From contig NZ_JAJRCG010000001.1 of NCBI RefSeq assembly GCF_028679125.1, positions 248,001 through 312,000 of the forward strand: a stretch of DNA of 64,000 bases. Reading direction: 5' to 3'. Under the pieces are notes generated by a model. It was given only the letters and a program-made list of their open reading frames with translations. It was not told where the DNA came from and searched no databases. Positions within the stretch are counted from its first letter, which is position 1. Each line of letters starts with the position of its first letter. The position numbers and the translations under genes are program-made. Source of the stretch: Methanoregula sp. Lineage in GTDB: Archaea; Halobacteriota; Methanomicrobia; Methanomicrobiales; Methanospirillaceae. Shown here in pieces: positions 44,987 to 54,048 of this stretch.

Positions 44987-45808
44987 TCACTTCCCCGCCA
45001 CCTCCCCGGTCTCCGCATTCCCGCACGCCTTCCCGGCCTCCTGCCCGAAACAGCGTTTGAAGATATTCATCCCCGCCGGGCAGAGCGTGTACCGGACTGC
45101 CCTCCCGTTTTTTGTGGTGGTGATAATCCCGTCGCCGGACAACCGCTTCGTGTGCCAGGAGATCGATGGGCCGGCAATGCCCATGATCCCAGCGATATCC
45201 TTCCGGGAGACTTCCGGGGATGTGGTGAGGATCTCGAGGATCCTGCGCGTCGTCGGGTCCTGGAGGTGCAAAAACACCCTCTTTTCCAGTTCGCTGTACC
45301 GGCCGTTGTTCTCAAAATACCGTACGGACCTGCCGGTGCCAAAGGAAATGATCCTCCTCTTCGCCCCGAGGATGAGGAGATGGTACTTCAGGGGTCCTTC
45401 CTTTACGCCGGTCAGCCGTTCCAGCGCAGTGAACTTCACGCCCGGGTTTGCATTTATACAATCGAAGATTTTCTGGCGTTTCTCGTTATACCGGACGGCA
45501 TACTGCTCAACCTTCCGGTACCCGAGGAACGTGAGCAGCTTCAGGAAGAAGATAATGTCCAGGGGATATACCAGGATCGGGCAGAAGGAGAGGGCGATGG
45601 CGATCGCCATTTCCCGCAGCGTGAGATCCCAGAAGGATATCAGCACGGGATCATGGGAGATCCCTCCGAGCTCTGCAGGAGTGACCGGTGTAATGGAACA
45701 ACTGCCAAGGCCAGTAACCGCGACAGGGATCATGCCCATAAAAATGAAGATCAATAGTGCGGCTGACCGCACTAAACCGGCTCTCATCAATTTATCTTTC
45801 TCACGCAA
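44987..45808 (-). CDS. Membrane-bound winged-helix regulator
   Basis: The 273-residue protein has an N-terminal helix (residues about 13-33), a second membrane segment (about 66-90), then two winged-helix domains. The first is KRQKIFDCINANPGVKFTALERLTGVKEGPLKYHLLILGAKRRIISFG, and the second TRRILEILTTSPEVSRKDIAGIMGIAGPSISWHTKRLSGDGIITTTKNGRAVRYTL. Tandem wHTH proteins with membrane anchors are frequent in methanogens and probably read an envelope signal. The C-terminus has two isolated Cys. It is the nearest regulator to the surface-protein region. Confidence 0.85.
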   Translation of the reverse strand: MREKDKLMRAGLVRSAALLIFIFMGMIPVAVTGLGSCSITPVTPAELGGISHDPVLISFWDLTLREMAIAIALSFCPILVYPLDIIFFLKLLTFLGYRKVEQYAVRYNEKRQKIFDCINANPGVKFTALERLTGVKEGPLKYHLLILGAKRRIISFGTGRSVRYFENNGRYSELEKRVFLHLQDPTTRRILEILTTSPEVSRKDIAGIMGIAGPSISWHTKRLSGDGIITTTKNGRAVRYTLCPAGMNIFKRCFGQEAGKACGNAETGEVAGK

Positions 45809-45832
45809 GTTAATTAGATCTATGATTTTGTT

Positions 45833-46276
45833 TTAATACGTAACAAAATTATAACTCTGGGATCCCAGCACCGTCTCCCCATAAACTTTGAATTTCCACG
45901 TTCCCGGAGAAAGCCCACCGGTCTGGGATGCCATCAGCGTGATCCTCCCGTTCGTTGTCCCATCCGAAAGGTCATTGTAAGGACCATACGTAGCGTCGGG
46001 AGACAGGATCGTGAGGGTGAGTGAATCCGGTGCATATCCCCAGTTCAGGTCCATGGTCAGGGATGACGTTCCCGAAGTGACTACTGTTGAATACCAGTCA
46101 GTCTGTCCCTGTGTGATCGTACCAACGGTCCTGGGAGATGCAGTACCGGGCAGGTTCAGATCTCCCGCCGGGGTAATTGAAAACCCGGCGCTGTTGTCAA
46201 CATTCTGTGCAGAAACTCCCGGTACGAGCATGATGGCGCAGACCAGGATTGCCAAGCTGATTCCGGATACTTTCAT
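45833..46276 (-). CDS. Secreted pre-peptidase-like protein
   Basis: The 147-residue product has a signal peptide (MKVSGISLAILVCAIMLVPGVSAQ) and a beta-sandwich domain. Phrases such as GTITQGQTDWYSTVVTSGTSSLTMDLNWGYAPDSLTLTILSPDATYG and SPGTWKFKVYGETVLGSQSYNF are typical of bacterial pre-peptidase C-terminal (PPC) domains. It has no catalytic part. It is divergent from the first leader-cassette gene and may be another surface component. Confidence 0.7.
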   Translation of the reverse strand: MKVSGISLAILVCAIMLVPGVSAQNVDNSAGFSITPAGDLNLPGTASPRTVGTITQGQTDWYSTVVTSGTSSLTMDLNWGYAPDSLTLTILSPDATYGPYNDLSDGTTNGRITLMASQTGGLSPGTWKFKVYGETVLGSQSYNFVTY

Positions 46277-46350
46277 CGTATACCGGTGAGCGGGTTTTGG
46301 TATCCGGCTCTTAACTCTTCTAACGCAATTGTCTACCGGTCAGGAATCCG

Positions 46351-46564
46351 GTAGATGGCCGCGTTAGAATCGTTATATCTCCCTTTTTGAAATCCCAGAA
46401 ACGTGGGCAGCCGGGGGTTGTCCCACAAATGAAAGGACGGGCTCGCTTACGTGACGAACTTTGCCGGGCCCGGTCCCGCCCGCAGGGATGATCCGGATTC
46501 CTTTTGCACACCTATGAAATTCCGGATCATGCCTCCCGGGCGAAGTATGAATGGAGGAAAAACC
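46351..46564 (+). promoter_or_regulatory. Leader cassette copy 1 (promoter and 5' UTR)
   Basis: This stretch is repeated almost unchanged at 48651-48867 and 52191-52405, and in part at 54687-54818. It starts with the promoter-like GCGTTAGAATCGTTATAT. A GC-rich hairpin near 46403-46426 (GTGGG with CCCAC, loop of GGGGG) follows, then an inverted repeat ATGATCCGGA (about 46488-46497) with TCCGGATCAT (about 46521-46530), and the ribosome site GGAGG just before the ATG. It may be a regulatory RNA leader. Similarity continues into the signal peptide (to 46630). Confidence 0.7.
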
Positions 46565-47122
46565 ATGAAACCAATGAAACTTGGCGTCATCCTGCTGGCG
46601 TTCCTGCTGGCAGCGATGGCTATGGTGCCGCTCGCCAGTGCTGAAAGCAGCGATCATGGCGTAACTACGAAATACCTGTCCCCGGAAGAAGGGGCAAAAT
46701 TTACCGGGGCCGATCCTTTAAACGACATCGGGGTTGGCGGTATGCTGAAAACAAAGACCGCTGTCGTCTCCGGTTCTGCAGCATTTGCAACAACTGAAGC
46801 GCCTCAATGGAGTGCTTACACAGATCTCTGGAGAAACTGGTGGTCTGCAAGTCCCGTGTACTGTGATGCATATTCCCGTTCAAGGACCAGTTCAGGTTCA
46901 GCATATGATATCGACAAAATCGCCCTGCGGGAACGTGTCTGGAGGGATGGTTCACTCTACAATGACCAGACTCAGACGAATTATAATTCCGCTGATGCAC
47001 AGGTGAATTATCAGTACTCATCTGTATACACCGGCGGAACATGGACCGCACAATCCGATCATACCTTTGAACTTTCAGGATATTCGTCCTGGTATCCGGT
47101 TACAACCGATACCTTAACTTAA
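46565..47122 (+). CDS. Secreted protein, leader-cassette payload 1
   Basis: The ATG at 46565 is ten bases after GGAGG. The signal peptide (MKPMKLGVILLAFLLAAMA and so on) is shared with the genes at 48868 and 52406. The mature part of about 160 residues is Trp, Tyr and Ser-rich (SAYTDLWRNWWSASPVYCDAYSRSRTSSGSAYD) with no recognised family and ends in TTDTLT. The first section is unlike the other payloads. The next gene starts 28 bases later and is probably in the same transcript. Confidence 0.8.
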   Translation: MKPMKLGVILLAFLLAAMAMVPLASAESSDHGVTTKYLSPEEGAKFTGADPLNDIGVGGMLKTKTAVVSGSAAFATTEAPQWSAYTDLWRNWWSASPVYCDAYSRSRTSSGSAYDIDKIALRERVWRDGSLYNDQTQTNYNSADAQVNYQYSSVYTGGTWTAQSDHTFELSGYSSWYPVTTDTLT

Positions 47123-47150
47123 CTTATTTTTTAATAACAGGTGTGGACAC

Positions 47151-48524
47151 ATGAAAAAAAATGAATTTTTAATCTCTCTGGCATTTTTTAGTTTATGTAT
47201 CATTATTGTGACTGTCGGTATTATGAGCATCCCACCTGCGGAAAACTCCCCCCTGTGGGTGATGATGTTGAATTCTTCCGGGAATAATACAACTTATTCG
47301 ACAGCATATAACGAGAATCAGGTATCGGAAAGTTTCGGTGTTGGTATTTTTCCGGGTCCGGTAAAACAAAATAAAACTACCCAGACGGCGTTAAGGACAA
47401 TTGCGTCAAATGAGTCATTTGAAGGTTATCTCTGGGTAAACAACCAGATGACAACGGGTAATGATTTTCTCATTTTCGGACTCCTGGATTACCAGCAGAT
47501 ACCGTTTGAATTCAATAATTCAGGTACACATGTTCACCACGTAATTCACATGGCTCCATTCGAGGAATCGTTTTATCACTTCAGGATCCCGCCAATGAAT
47601 GACGGGAGCCATGATTTTGAACTGTTCCTGGTCATGAAGCCGGATGTGCACTCCCTGAATAATTCATTCAGGCTCAGCACAGACCAGGCACTTCTCGGGA
47701 GCCGGCGGGTGAATATTATTGCGGGAAACACTACGGGATTTTCCGCGCCCCACAGGAAAAATTACGAAGGCCCGACACAATCCTGCGGTTCCGATTATGT
47801 TCTCAATGACGGGTTGCTTCTCACAACAAAGCCCTGCGACACCAAGGCGTTACTTTCGGCGAATGTGACCCCGAATGAGATATATGATTATTCCATCAAT
47901 ATCGCAGCGGATGATAAATACCCGGTCTCTGTCGCGGTTATCCCCCTCCTTGATTATTACCAGGTCCCCCTTGCAAATAATATGAAAGAGAATGTGGCAT
48001 TTTTTGATCTCGGTGCCGGAAAAAAATTAGCGGTTCCTGCAAATGTCCTTATCCCTCAGGATGAAGGTGTTCATGAACTCATGCTACTCTGGATTCCACA
48101 ACCGTACATTTCTCTTGATGAGGATTCCCGGAGCGTAAAACAATACCATCAATGGGCAACATCTGAACCAAGTATCCGGGTAGGCCTTGATGTGAGATCT
48201 GATCATCTGCAAACCCCTCCGGATACTCAATCGTCAGCCAGCGTTGAACGTGCTGATGCAGTTGCGATTGCCTTGAATGACCGTGACGTTCAGGATTACC
48301 TCAGGAATGGTTATACCATCGGAAATGTCGGGCCACTTTGCTATGAACGTTCCTTGAGTGATCGAAAGATCTACAAATCGTGTTTCACCGGAGTTGAGTT
48401 TAATACCCCTGACGTTTTTCTCATCGTGTATGTCGACCTGAAAAAAGGTGAAGTGAATGAAACATCTGCAATGTACAATCGTAATCCCGTTGTTCCGGTG
48501 AACTCTTCAGTCACTCCCCGGTAA
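47151..48524 (+). CDS. Membrane-anchored extracellular protein
   Basis: The 457-residue protein starts with one membrane helix (residues about 7-27); the rest should face outside. The large outer part contains Asn-rich, beta-type sequence and four Cys, including the segments SCGSDY, KPCD, GPLCYERSL and KSCF. The final 90 residues (VERADAVAIALNDRDVQDYLRNGYTIGNVGP, then FLIVYVDLKKGEV) resemble a PepSY-like module. No overall family is recognised. It follows payload 1 by 28 bases. Confidence 0.7.
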   Translation: MKKNEFLISLAFFSLCIIIVTVGIMSIPPAENSPLWVMMLNSSGNNTTYSTAYNENQVSESFGVGIFPGPVKQNKTTQTALRTIASNESFEGYLWVNNQMTTGNDFLIFGLLDYQQIPFEFNNSGTHVHHVIHMAPFEESFYHFRIPPMNDGSHDFELFLVMKPDVHSLNNSFRLSTDQALLGSRRVNIIAGNTTGFSAPHRKNYEGPTQSCGSDYVLNDGLLLTTKPCDTKALLSANVTPNEIYDYSINIAADDKYPVSVAVIPLLDYYQVPLANNMKENVAFFDLGAGKKLAVPANVLIPQDEGVHELMLLWIPQPYISLDEDSRSVKQYHQWATSEPSIRVGLDVRSDHLQTPPDTQSSASVERADAVAIALNDRDVQDYLRNGYTIGNVGPLCYERSLSDRKIYKSCFTGVEFNTPDVFLIVYVDLKKGEVNETSAMYNRNPVVPVNSSVTPR

Positions 48525-48650
48525 TATCATTTTTTTGCCCTGGGGAAATCATCGGTAACTCTCTGGCGCTCTTGGGGACTGCGCCAATCCTGTCTTTGCC
48601 CTCGCCGCTACTTTCCATCTCTCATTTTTCCCGTTCGATCCTCCCGTCCC
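48525..48650. other. Spacer before leader copy 2
   Basis: Between the stop of the membrane protein and the second leader there is a pyrimidine-rich stretch (TCTCATTTTTCCCGTTCGATCC). No gene is supported. The last bases resemble those before copies 3 and 4. Confidence 0.35.
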
Positions 48651-48867
48651 GTAGACGGTTGCGTTAGAATCGTTATAACCCCCGTAATAAAATCCAAAAC
48701 CGTGGACAGCCGGGGGTTGTCCCACAAAAGAAAGGCCGGGCTCGCTTACGTGACGAACTTTGCCGGGCCCGGTCCCGCCCAAGAGGCATGACCCGGATTC
48801 CTTTTGCACACACCCATGAAATTCCGGATCATGCATCCCGGGCGAAGTATGAATGGAGGAAAAAACC
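48651..48867 (+). promoter_or_regulatory. Leader cassette copy 2
   Basis: This stretch is nearly identical to copies 1 and 3. It keeps the promoter-like GCGTTAGAATCGTTATA, the GC-rich hairpin and the inverted repeat. In the hairpin one G is replaced by A compared with copy 1, and the arms re-pair by a one-base shift (GTGG-ACA with TGT-CCAC), so the stem is kept. GGAGG stands before the ATG at 48868. Confidence 0.7.
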
Positions 48868-50067
48868 ATGAAACCAATAAAACCTGGCGTCATCCTGCTG
48901 GCGTTCCTGCTGGCAGCGATGGCTATGGTGCCGATGGTTACAGCAGCAGATAATCAAAAACCCGCTTTGGATGCTGCAACCATAATCGGGAGCAATGACG
49001 TGTCTTCCGGAACGGCGCTGCAGTCAGCTGTGGGGGCGATGAATGATTTCATCAGCAGGAATGCACTCGACGAGAACTGGAATGGTGCTGCGATCAATCC
49101 GGAACCTGAGATCATATATGATGCTAATGGCAGGCAGTTGTTCTATCTCTTCACCGTAGAAAAAAACGGGAAACGAATCGGGGAGATCAAAGCAGCTGCC
49201 AATAAAGTGGTCGGCGGTTCCATCGTGACAATCGGCACGGGAGCAGAACCGGTCGACATGGCGGCCATTGAAATGCAGGCCGCAACGATCATCGGCCGGG
49301 ATTATAAGGATGCAACCATCGACTCGATCAGCCTGGTATGCTATAATTACCCGCAGATCGGGGCATCGGTCGCATTCACCACACCGGATTCCGGAAAACA
49401 AACGATTGTCATAGATGCCTATGATTATTCAGTCGTACCGGAATCTGATCAGGTATCGTTTTACAATGGAATTACTTCGTCGGACGTTGCAGGCCGCATT
49501 GACCGCTACAATGCCGATCAGGACTATTTCAAGGCTGAGAATTACGCAATCGCATCTCCGATGGCAACTGTTACGAAGACAATCAGCGGTTTCTCTCTGT
49601 ACCCTCAACAGGGCGCAAACTGGTGTGCTTTTGCAACAGCACAGATGATCTCAGCGTACTACGGTTATTCACGGACACAATCAGGTATTGCCTCGACAAT
49701 GGGGGTAAATCCGGATGACGGTGCATCAATAGAACTTACACGATCGAACTATTATGTTGTCCCGACAGCAAGCGGTGGTCTTGGAAAAACCGGAACCGCG
49801 ATCAGCTACATCAACATGTTCACGTATACCGATCTCGTCAACGAGATTGCGGTTAACCGTCCCATTCACACAGACCGGTACGAGTCATTATCCTACCATG
49901 CCCGGGCAATCACCGGGTACTCTTACACAACGACTGCACCGGTTTCGCAATACCTGTACATCTATGATCCGTGGCCAACCACATCAGGTGCGGTCTACTG
50001 GGAAAACTGGAATGTTTTCTCGGGAGCGCCAAATCCGGTCCACGCAATTCTTTATGTGAGGAACTAA
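48868..50067 (+). CDS. Secreted C39-like cysteine protease (payload 2)
   Basis: The 399-residue secreted protein has the shared signal peptide (cleavage near residue 26), a PepSY-like N-terminal region (about 30-190: QLFYLFTVEKNGKRIGEI and related) and a C-terminal papain-like domain. The catalytic set appears intact: Cys253 in GANWCAFATAQMISAYYG, His344 in LSYHARAITGYS and Asp367 in YIYDPWP. This is the layout of C39-type peptidases, which process double-glycine leaders or cut surface proteins. It is the only payload in this locus with an evident enzyme activity. Confidence 0.82.
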   Translation: MKPIKPGVILLAFLLAAMAMVPMVTAADNQKPALDAATIIGSNDVSSGTALQSAVGAMNDFISRNALDENWNGAAINPEPEIIYDANGRQLFYLFTVEKNGKRIGEIKAAANKVVGGSIVTIGTGAEPVDMAAIEMQAATIIGRDYKDATIDSISLVCYNYPQIGASVAFTTPDSGKQTIVIDAYDYSVVPESDQVSFYNGITSSDVAGRIDRYNADQDYFKAENYAIASPMATVTKTISGFSLYPQQGANWCAFATAQMISAYYGYSRTQSGIASTMGVNPDDGASIELTRSNYYVVPTASGGLGKTGTAISYINMFTYTDLVNEIAVNRPIHTDRYESLSYHARAITGYSYTTTAPVSQYLYIYDPWPTTSGAVYWENWNVFSGAPNPVHAILYVRN

Positions 50068-50082
50068 TATTCCGGGATAACC

Positions 50083-51408
50083 ATGATAACCAGGAAAATT
50101 TCCGGAATATTCCTTTTTTTGATCTTTTTTATTGCAGTCTGTTCACCGCTGGCAGCTGCGCAGTCACCTGAATCGTTCCGGGCCGTGGGAGTTACCCTGC
50201 TGCCATTTACCGGTCCCGGTGAAAATACTTCATATGCCCTTCACGTTGCAGATAATGGGCAGCTGGTAACCCTTAACAGCCGGAACGGGCCGGGTTTGTT
50301 CGCCTTTGACAGCAACGGATCATTCCTCTGGAGCAAGACACTTTCTGCCGAACAACAGCCGTGGATTTCGTCAGTGAGTATTGCACCTGGTGCGCAGGAT
50401 CTCATCGTCACCCAGCTGGTCCCCGCCTGCTGCCATGGCAGCGTAACCAATACATCTTCCAATAAGGTTATTCTCATCGACAGGACCGGTACGGAAGCCT
50501 GGGAATACCCGACCATGAACCCACCCCTCTCCTCCGGTATTTCCTCAAGCGGCCAGGATTTTTTTATCGGGACAGATGACGGTCGCATACTCAGCCTGGA
50601 CCATAATGGGACTGTTCGCTGGACTACTCCGATGGAAGCGCCCGTGACTTCCTTTGCAATCTCCCGCGACGGTAACACCATCGTCGCCACCGGTGAGAGC
50701 AATTATTACTATCACAACCTGTATGACGAGCCGCTGAATCCTGCGGATATGTTTGTCCTTGACCGGAACGGCACCCTGCTCTGGGACTACCAGACCGGTG
50801 GCCTGAATGCGGCTGCCGTGAGTGACGACGGGTCGGTAATCGCCGTTATTGAAGAGCGTTCCGGCAACGTGCTGGTATTTAACCGGTCGGGTAGCAGGGT
50901 TGCGGTTAGATCGCTTGGCGGGGTATCTTCGGCACTTGCCCTGTCACATGACGGAAACCTTATCATTGCGGAAACGCAGGGAGGTACCGTTTACGGCCTT
51001 GATCGAACCGGCACTACCCTCTGGACGATAACCGCAGACTCCGGTTCCCGGGGAATCGCGATCTCCGGTGATGATAACAATATTATTATCGGGAATGGAC
51101 GGTCTGTTGCCCTGTTTGACTGCCGGGGGAACCAGATCGGGGATTACCTGACCGATGGACAAATACTGGTGGTCGAACCGGCCCGGGATTTTAGGATGGT
51201 CGTTGCCGGGACAGATCGCAGCCTCGTCTTCCTCTCTCAGAACAAACCTGTGGAGGAGGCAGAAATGTCGGCAGGTACGCCGGTTATAACAATTCCGGTA
51301 AATGCCACCGTTCCGCAAACGTCGATGAAAGCACCAGTAGATCCGGTCATCACCATTCTTGCGCTGGCGGGGAATGCACTCGGGATGATAATTTTCCGGA
51401 AAAAGTGA
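50083..51408 (+). CDS. Secreted beta-propeller (PQQ-like) membrane protein
   Basis: The 441-residue product has a signal peptide, then a series of about seven short beta-propeller blades with the pattern DRNGTLLWDYQTGGLNAAAVSDDGSVIAV, LDHNGTVRWTTPMEAPVTSFAISRDGNTIVATGE and LDRTGTTLWTITADSGSRGIAISGDD. A C-terminal membrane anchor follows (ITILALAGNALGMIIF, then RKK). The repeats resemble PQQ/WD-type propellers used as surface scaffolds; the PQQ-binding residues cannot be judged. It follows the protease gene by 15 bases and is probably in its operon. Confidence 0.82.
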   Translation: MITRKISGIFLFLIFFIAVCSPLAAAQSPESFRAVGVTLLPFTGPGENTSYALHVADNGQLVTLNSRNGPGLFAFDSNGSFLWSKTLSAEQQPWISSVSIAPGAQDLIVTQLVPACCHGSVTNTSSNKVILIDRTGTEAWEYPTMNPPLSSGISSSGQDFFIGTDDGRILSLDHNGTVRWTTPMEAPVTSFAISRDGNTIVATGESNYYYHNLYDEPLNPADMFVLDRNGTLLWDYQTGGLNAAAVSDDGSVIAVIEERSGNVLVFNRSGSRVAVRSLGGVSSALALSHDGNLIIAETQGGTVYGLDRTGTTLWTITADSGSRGIAISGDDNNIIIGNGRSVALFDCRGNQIGDYLTDGQILVVEPARDFRMVVAGTDRSLVFLSQNKPVEEAEMSAGTPVITIPVNATVPQTSMKAPVDPVITILALAGNALGMIIFRKK

Positions 51409-51426
51409 AAACCATACCGTTTTTTT

Positions 51427-52089
51427 GTGACCCCTCATCAGAAAAAACAGATAATTCTGGCAGCAGTTTTTTGCTGTTGTCTTGCAGGTATCGTCATCGT
51501 CATCTTTCCGATAGCTTTTCATCCCATCGGCGGTCCGGTCCCGGTCGAAATATGGACACTGGGTTACCTGAATTCGGACGACCGTATTTCTGATGACGGG
51601 ATCCACAGGACGGTGTTCCGGAAAACCGGTAACGTGATGAGCGGCAAACCTCCCCTCTTCCCGGACCTTTCCCCGCATACGAGTTCTGTATTCCAAACGC
51701 GGGAAGGTTCGAACGACCTATCCTGACAATTGTCTGGTATTTCACCGACCGGGAAACCTTTCTTGACAGAAAGGGCGTTCTTGATTCCTTTTACCTGGAG
51801 CGTTATGGCAACGTGTCAATAACAAATCTTACCTTTACTATGATGAGCCGGGAAATTCAGGAAATCCCCGGCACTGAACCGCCATCATAAACGTAACCGG
51901 CTTAGAAAATAATGTCACGGCGGGATATTTCACGACAATACAATACCCGGAGAGTAAAAGCCCTGATTTCTTTATTCTGTATTACGGTACCGTGAAGTCG
52001 GGGAACCTCAGCCAACAAGTGCCGTACCTGAGCTCATGAAGCCGTTTTTTGATCCGGAGAGTATTGAACGGATCACCCTCCCGGTCTGA
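51427..52089 (+). pseudogene. Decayed membrane-anchored surface protein
   Basis: The reading frame starts with a membrane segment (KKQIILAAVFCCCLAGIVIVIF) and runs well to about 51726. The coding sense then moves frame at least three times: ILTIVWYFTDRETFLDRKGVLD (from about 51719), then NVTGLENNVTAGYF (from about 51892), then MKPFFDPESIERITLPV to the stop at 52089. Each piece has the composition of the neighbouring secreted proteins. So one gene has been broken by several frameshifts; sequencing error is unlikely to account for all of them. Confidence 0.7.
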
Positions 52090-52190
52090 ACGTAGTCACT
52101 GAAGGGAAATGCAATCGCATTTTCAAAAAAACAGAGAGTCATGTTCACCACAGAATGGATTGATTTCATCCCCTCTTGATCCCCCGTCCG

Positions 52191-52405
52191 GTAGACCCCC
52201 GCGTTAGAATCGTTATATTCCCCGTAATAAAATCCCAGAAACGTGGACAGCCGGGGGTTGTTCCACAAATGTAAGGACGGGCTCGCTTACGTGACGAACT
52301 TTGCCAGGCCCGGTCCCGCCCGCAGGGGATGATCCGGATTCCTTTTGCACACCTATGAAATTCCGGATCATGCCTCCCGGGTGAAGTATGAATGGAGGAA
52401 AAACC
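52191..52405 (+). promoter_or_regulatory. Leader cassette copy 3
   Basis: This is the third near-identical leader (promoter-like GCGTTAGAATCGTTATAT, GC-rich hairpin, inverted repeat, GGAGG). It differs from copy 1 at only scattered bases. The signal peptide region continues the identity to about 52461, after which the payload differs completely. Confidence 0.7.
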
Positions 52406-53326
52406 ATGAAACCAATGAAACTTGGCGTCATCCTGCTGGCGTTCCTGCTGGCAGCGATGGCGATAACACCGGTGGTGAGTGCCGGCGGATGCCAGGACAA
52501 CAGTGCCGTGACAAGCGGCAATGCTGAAGTCATTCACCCCGGGGAGAGCATTAATCTCTTTGATGAATTCGGTCTCCGGAAGCCGGCAGAACAGGACACA
52601 AATGTGCCGTTCAGGACTTATGCTGAGTCCAAAGAGAGCGCCGACAGGATTTTATCCGCACTGGAAATCCCGGCGGGATCCGGTTCTGTTATCGGAACAT
52701 ATGATCTCGGGAACTACCAGGTCATGCTCATCGGCCGGGAGGATACCATCCTCGAAGCCGTGTACGATGGGAAGACCGTGGGGACCAATGCTCTTGTCCC
52801 CAGGTTGCTGGGAGAAAAGAAGGAGTCCGGCACTCCCGAAAAAATAGTAACCGACAGCACGGTCGGGAGTGACTATACCCTCACTACGGAAACTGTAACC
52901 CAGTTGTATTCCGTTACCCTGCAACTGCCTGATGAGGACCTGACCCGTTTATCTCCAGGAGCCGTCCTGACGACATACATTGTGAAAAAAAGCCGTACTG
53001 ATGTGTACAGGTCCGGGCTCGTGGACATTGCCAGTCTCCATACGGAAGGCTGGTTCTACGTAAACTACGGCAGCAGTATCTCTTCAATCGGTGATTACAG
53101 TACCTACTGGGTAACATCCCTCCCCTTCTGGCAGGCATGCGAATACAGTACGCAAAACCTGGGAATCGGATCCACATCCGCCCAGCATAAGACACACCTG
53201 AAATTCGGCGCACCGTACGTCCGCGACACGATGGATATGTGGGTCAGCTGCGATGCATGGCTGAATGCCAATGACGGAGGATTCACGAATTCCTGGTCCT
53301 CGGGCAACGGGGACGCATGTTCTTAA
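52406..53326 (+). CDS. Secreted protein, leader-cassette payload 3
   Basis: The 306-residue product starts with the shared signal peptide. The mature sequence begins at about SAGGCQDN with a Gly-Gly-Cys. The following domains are acidic and beta-rich (GSVIGTYDLGNYQVMLIGREDTILEAVYDG, LYSVTLQLPDEDLTRLSPGAVLTTYIVKKS). A Trp, Tyr and Ser-rich end has two Cys (FWQACEYST, WVSCDAWLN). No family is recognised. It shares no similarity with payloads 1 and 2 outside the signal peptide. Confidence 0.75.
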   Translation: MKPMKLGVILLAFLLAAMAITPVVSAGGCQDNSAVTSGNAEVIHPGESINLFDEFGLRKPAEQDTNVPFRTYAESKESADRILSALEIPAGSGSVIGTYDLGNYQVMLIGREDTILEAVYDGKTVGTNALVPRLLGEKKESGTPEKIVTDSTVGSDYTLTTETVTQLYSVTLQLPDEDLTRLSPGAVLTTYIVKKSRTDVYRSGLVDIASLHTEGWFYVNYGSSISSIGDYSTYWVTSLPFWQACEYSTQNLGIGSTSAQHKTHLKFGAPYVRDTMDMWVSCDAWLNANDGGFTNSWSSGNGDACS

Positions 53327-53359
53327 TAATATTAAACCTATTTTTTTATGTGAGGAAAA

Positions 53360-53521
53360 ATGGAACAGAATTACCAGATCCTTTTACTTGTTATAGGTAT
53401 AGCGTTTGTACTCTACGCATTCCTGACCTTGCAGTTCCTGTTGGGAATCGTTACTGCTGTTATCATAATCATTGCAATCCTGATCATCCCCTCAGTTAAA
53501 CGATGGATCGAAACACACTGA
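53360..53521 (+). CDS. 53-residue two-helix membrane protein
   Basis: The ATG at 53360 follows GTGAGGA. The product of 53 residues has two hydrophobic stretches (QILLLVIGIAFVLYAFLTLQF and LLGIVTAVIIIIAILII), ending in KRWIETH. It lies 33 bases after payload 3, in the same direction. It might be an accessory or anchor for the neighbouring secreted protein. No family is recognised. Confidence 0.6.
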   Translation: MEQNYQILLLVIGIAFVLYAFLTLQFLLGIVTAVIIIIAILIIPSVKRWIETH

Positions 53522-53578
53522 ACCACGGATAATTTCAAAGAATGCTCCCCGAAGTACCCAACATACTGGTAACAGACC

Positions 53579-54037
53579 ATGTCCCCGGAAGCCCTGACCC
53601 CTCAAAAATCTCTCAATATTTATTCATCGCTGTTGATCACCGCCTCAATTGCCATCCTCTGGCTGGTTCCGGCATTCGCTTCGGGGGGGCACGACGGACC
53701 CCTTGGCACTGGTGTAATGGGTGGTGTCTCCATCATTGCACTCACGTCTACCATCATTGCCCCGATGTTATACGGATGGTATTCACCCGATCGAACCGGT
53801 GCGGTGCTCATCGGAGTTTTACCATTCCTCCTGGTGACCGGAATCTCAAGGATAATCTCCGGTAACCGTCCGCCCGGTACGGATTACCTGATCTATTCGG
53901 TGTTTTATATCGTATTATTGAGCCTGGCTGGCGGCCTGGAAGGTTATTTTGCTTCAAAGAAATCTGTAGGATCTCTCTCGATCTCGTTGCTTCTTGCACT
54001 CGCGTGGACGGGAATTTTTTTCAGCGGAATTCGTTGA
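53579..54037 (+). CDS. Four-helix membrane protein
   Basis: The 152-residue protein has about four membrane helices (ITASIAILWLVPAFA, VSIIALTSTIIAPMLYGW, AVLIGVLPFLLVTGI and YSVFYIVLLSLAGGLEGYF, with a fifth partial one at the end). No motif identifies the family. It lies in the payload 3 region, 57 bases after the 53-residue protein, and its end is close to the start of the next gene. Confidence 0.7.
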   Translation: MSPEALTPQKSLNIYSSLLITASIAILWLVPAFASGGHDGPLGTGVMGGVSIIALTSTIIAPMLYGWYSPDRTGAVLIGVLPFLLVTGISRIISGNRPPGTDYLIYSVFYIVLLSLAGGLEGYFASKKSVGSLSISLLLALAWTGIFFSGIR

Positions 54038-54048
54038 GGAGAAAAATC

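Noticed and set aside
44854-45060. Plus-strand frame with hexapeptide repeats over the 18-bp array
   Set aside because: It runs antisense into the end of the winged-helix gene and has no ribosome site; the repeat is treated as DNA only.
46373-46657. Minus-strand frames that recur with each leader copy (also 48549-48893 and 52166-52537)
   Set aside because: They recur only because the leader DNA is repeated; they are antisense to the promoter, leader and signal peptide and have no start signal.
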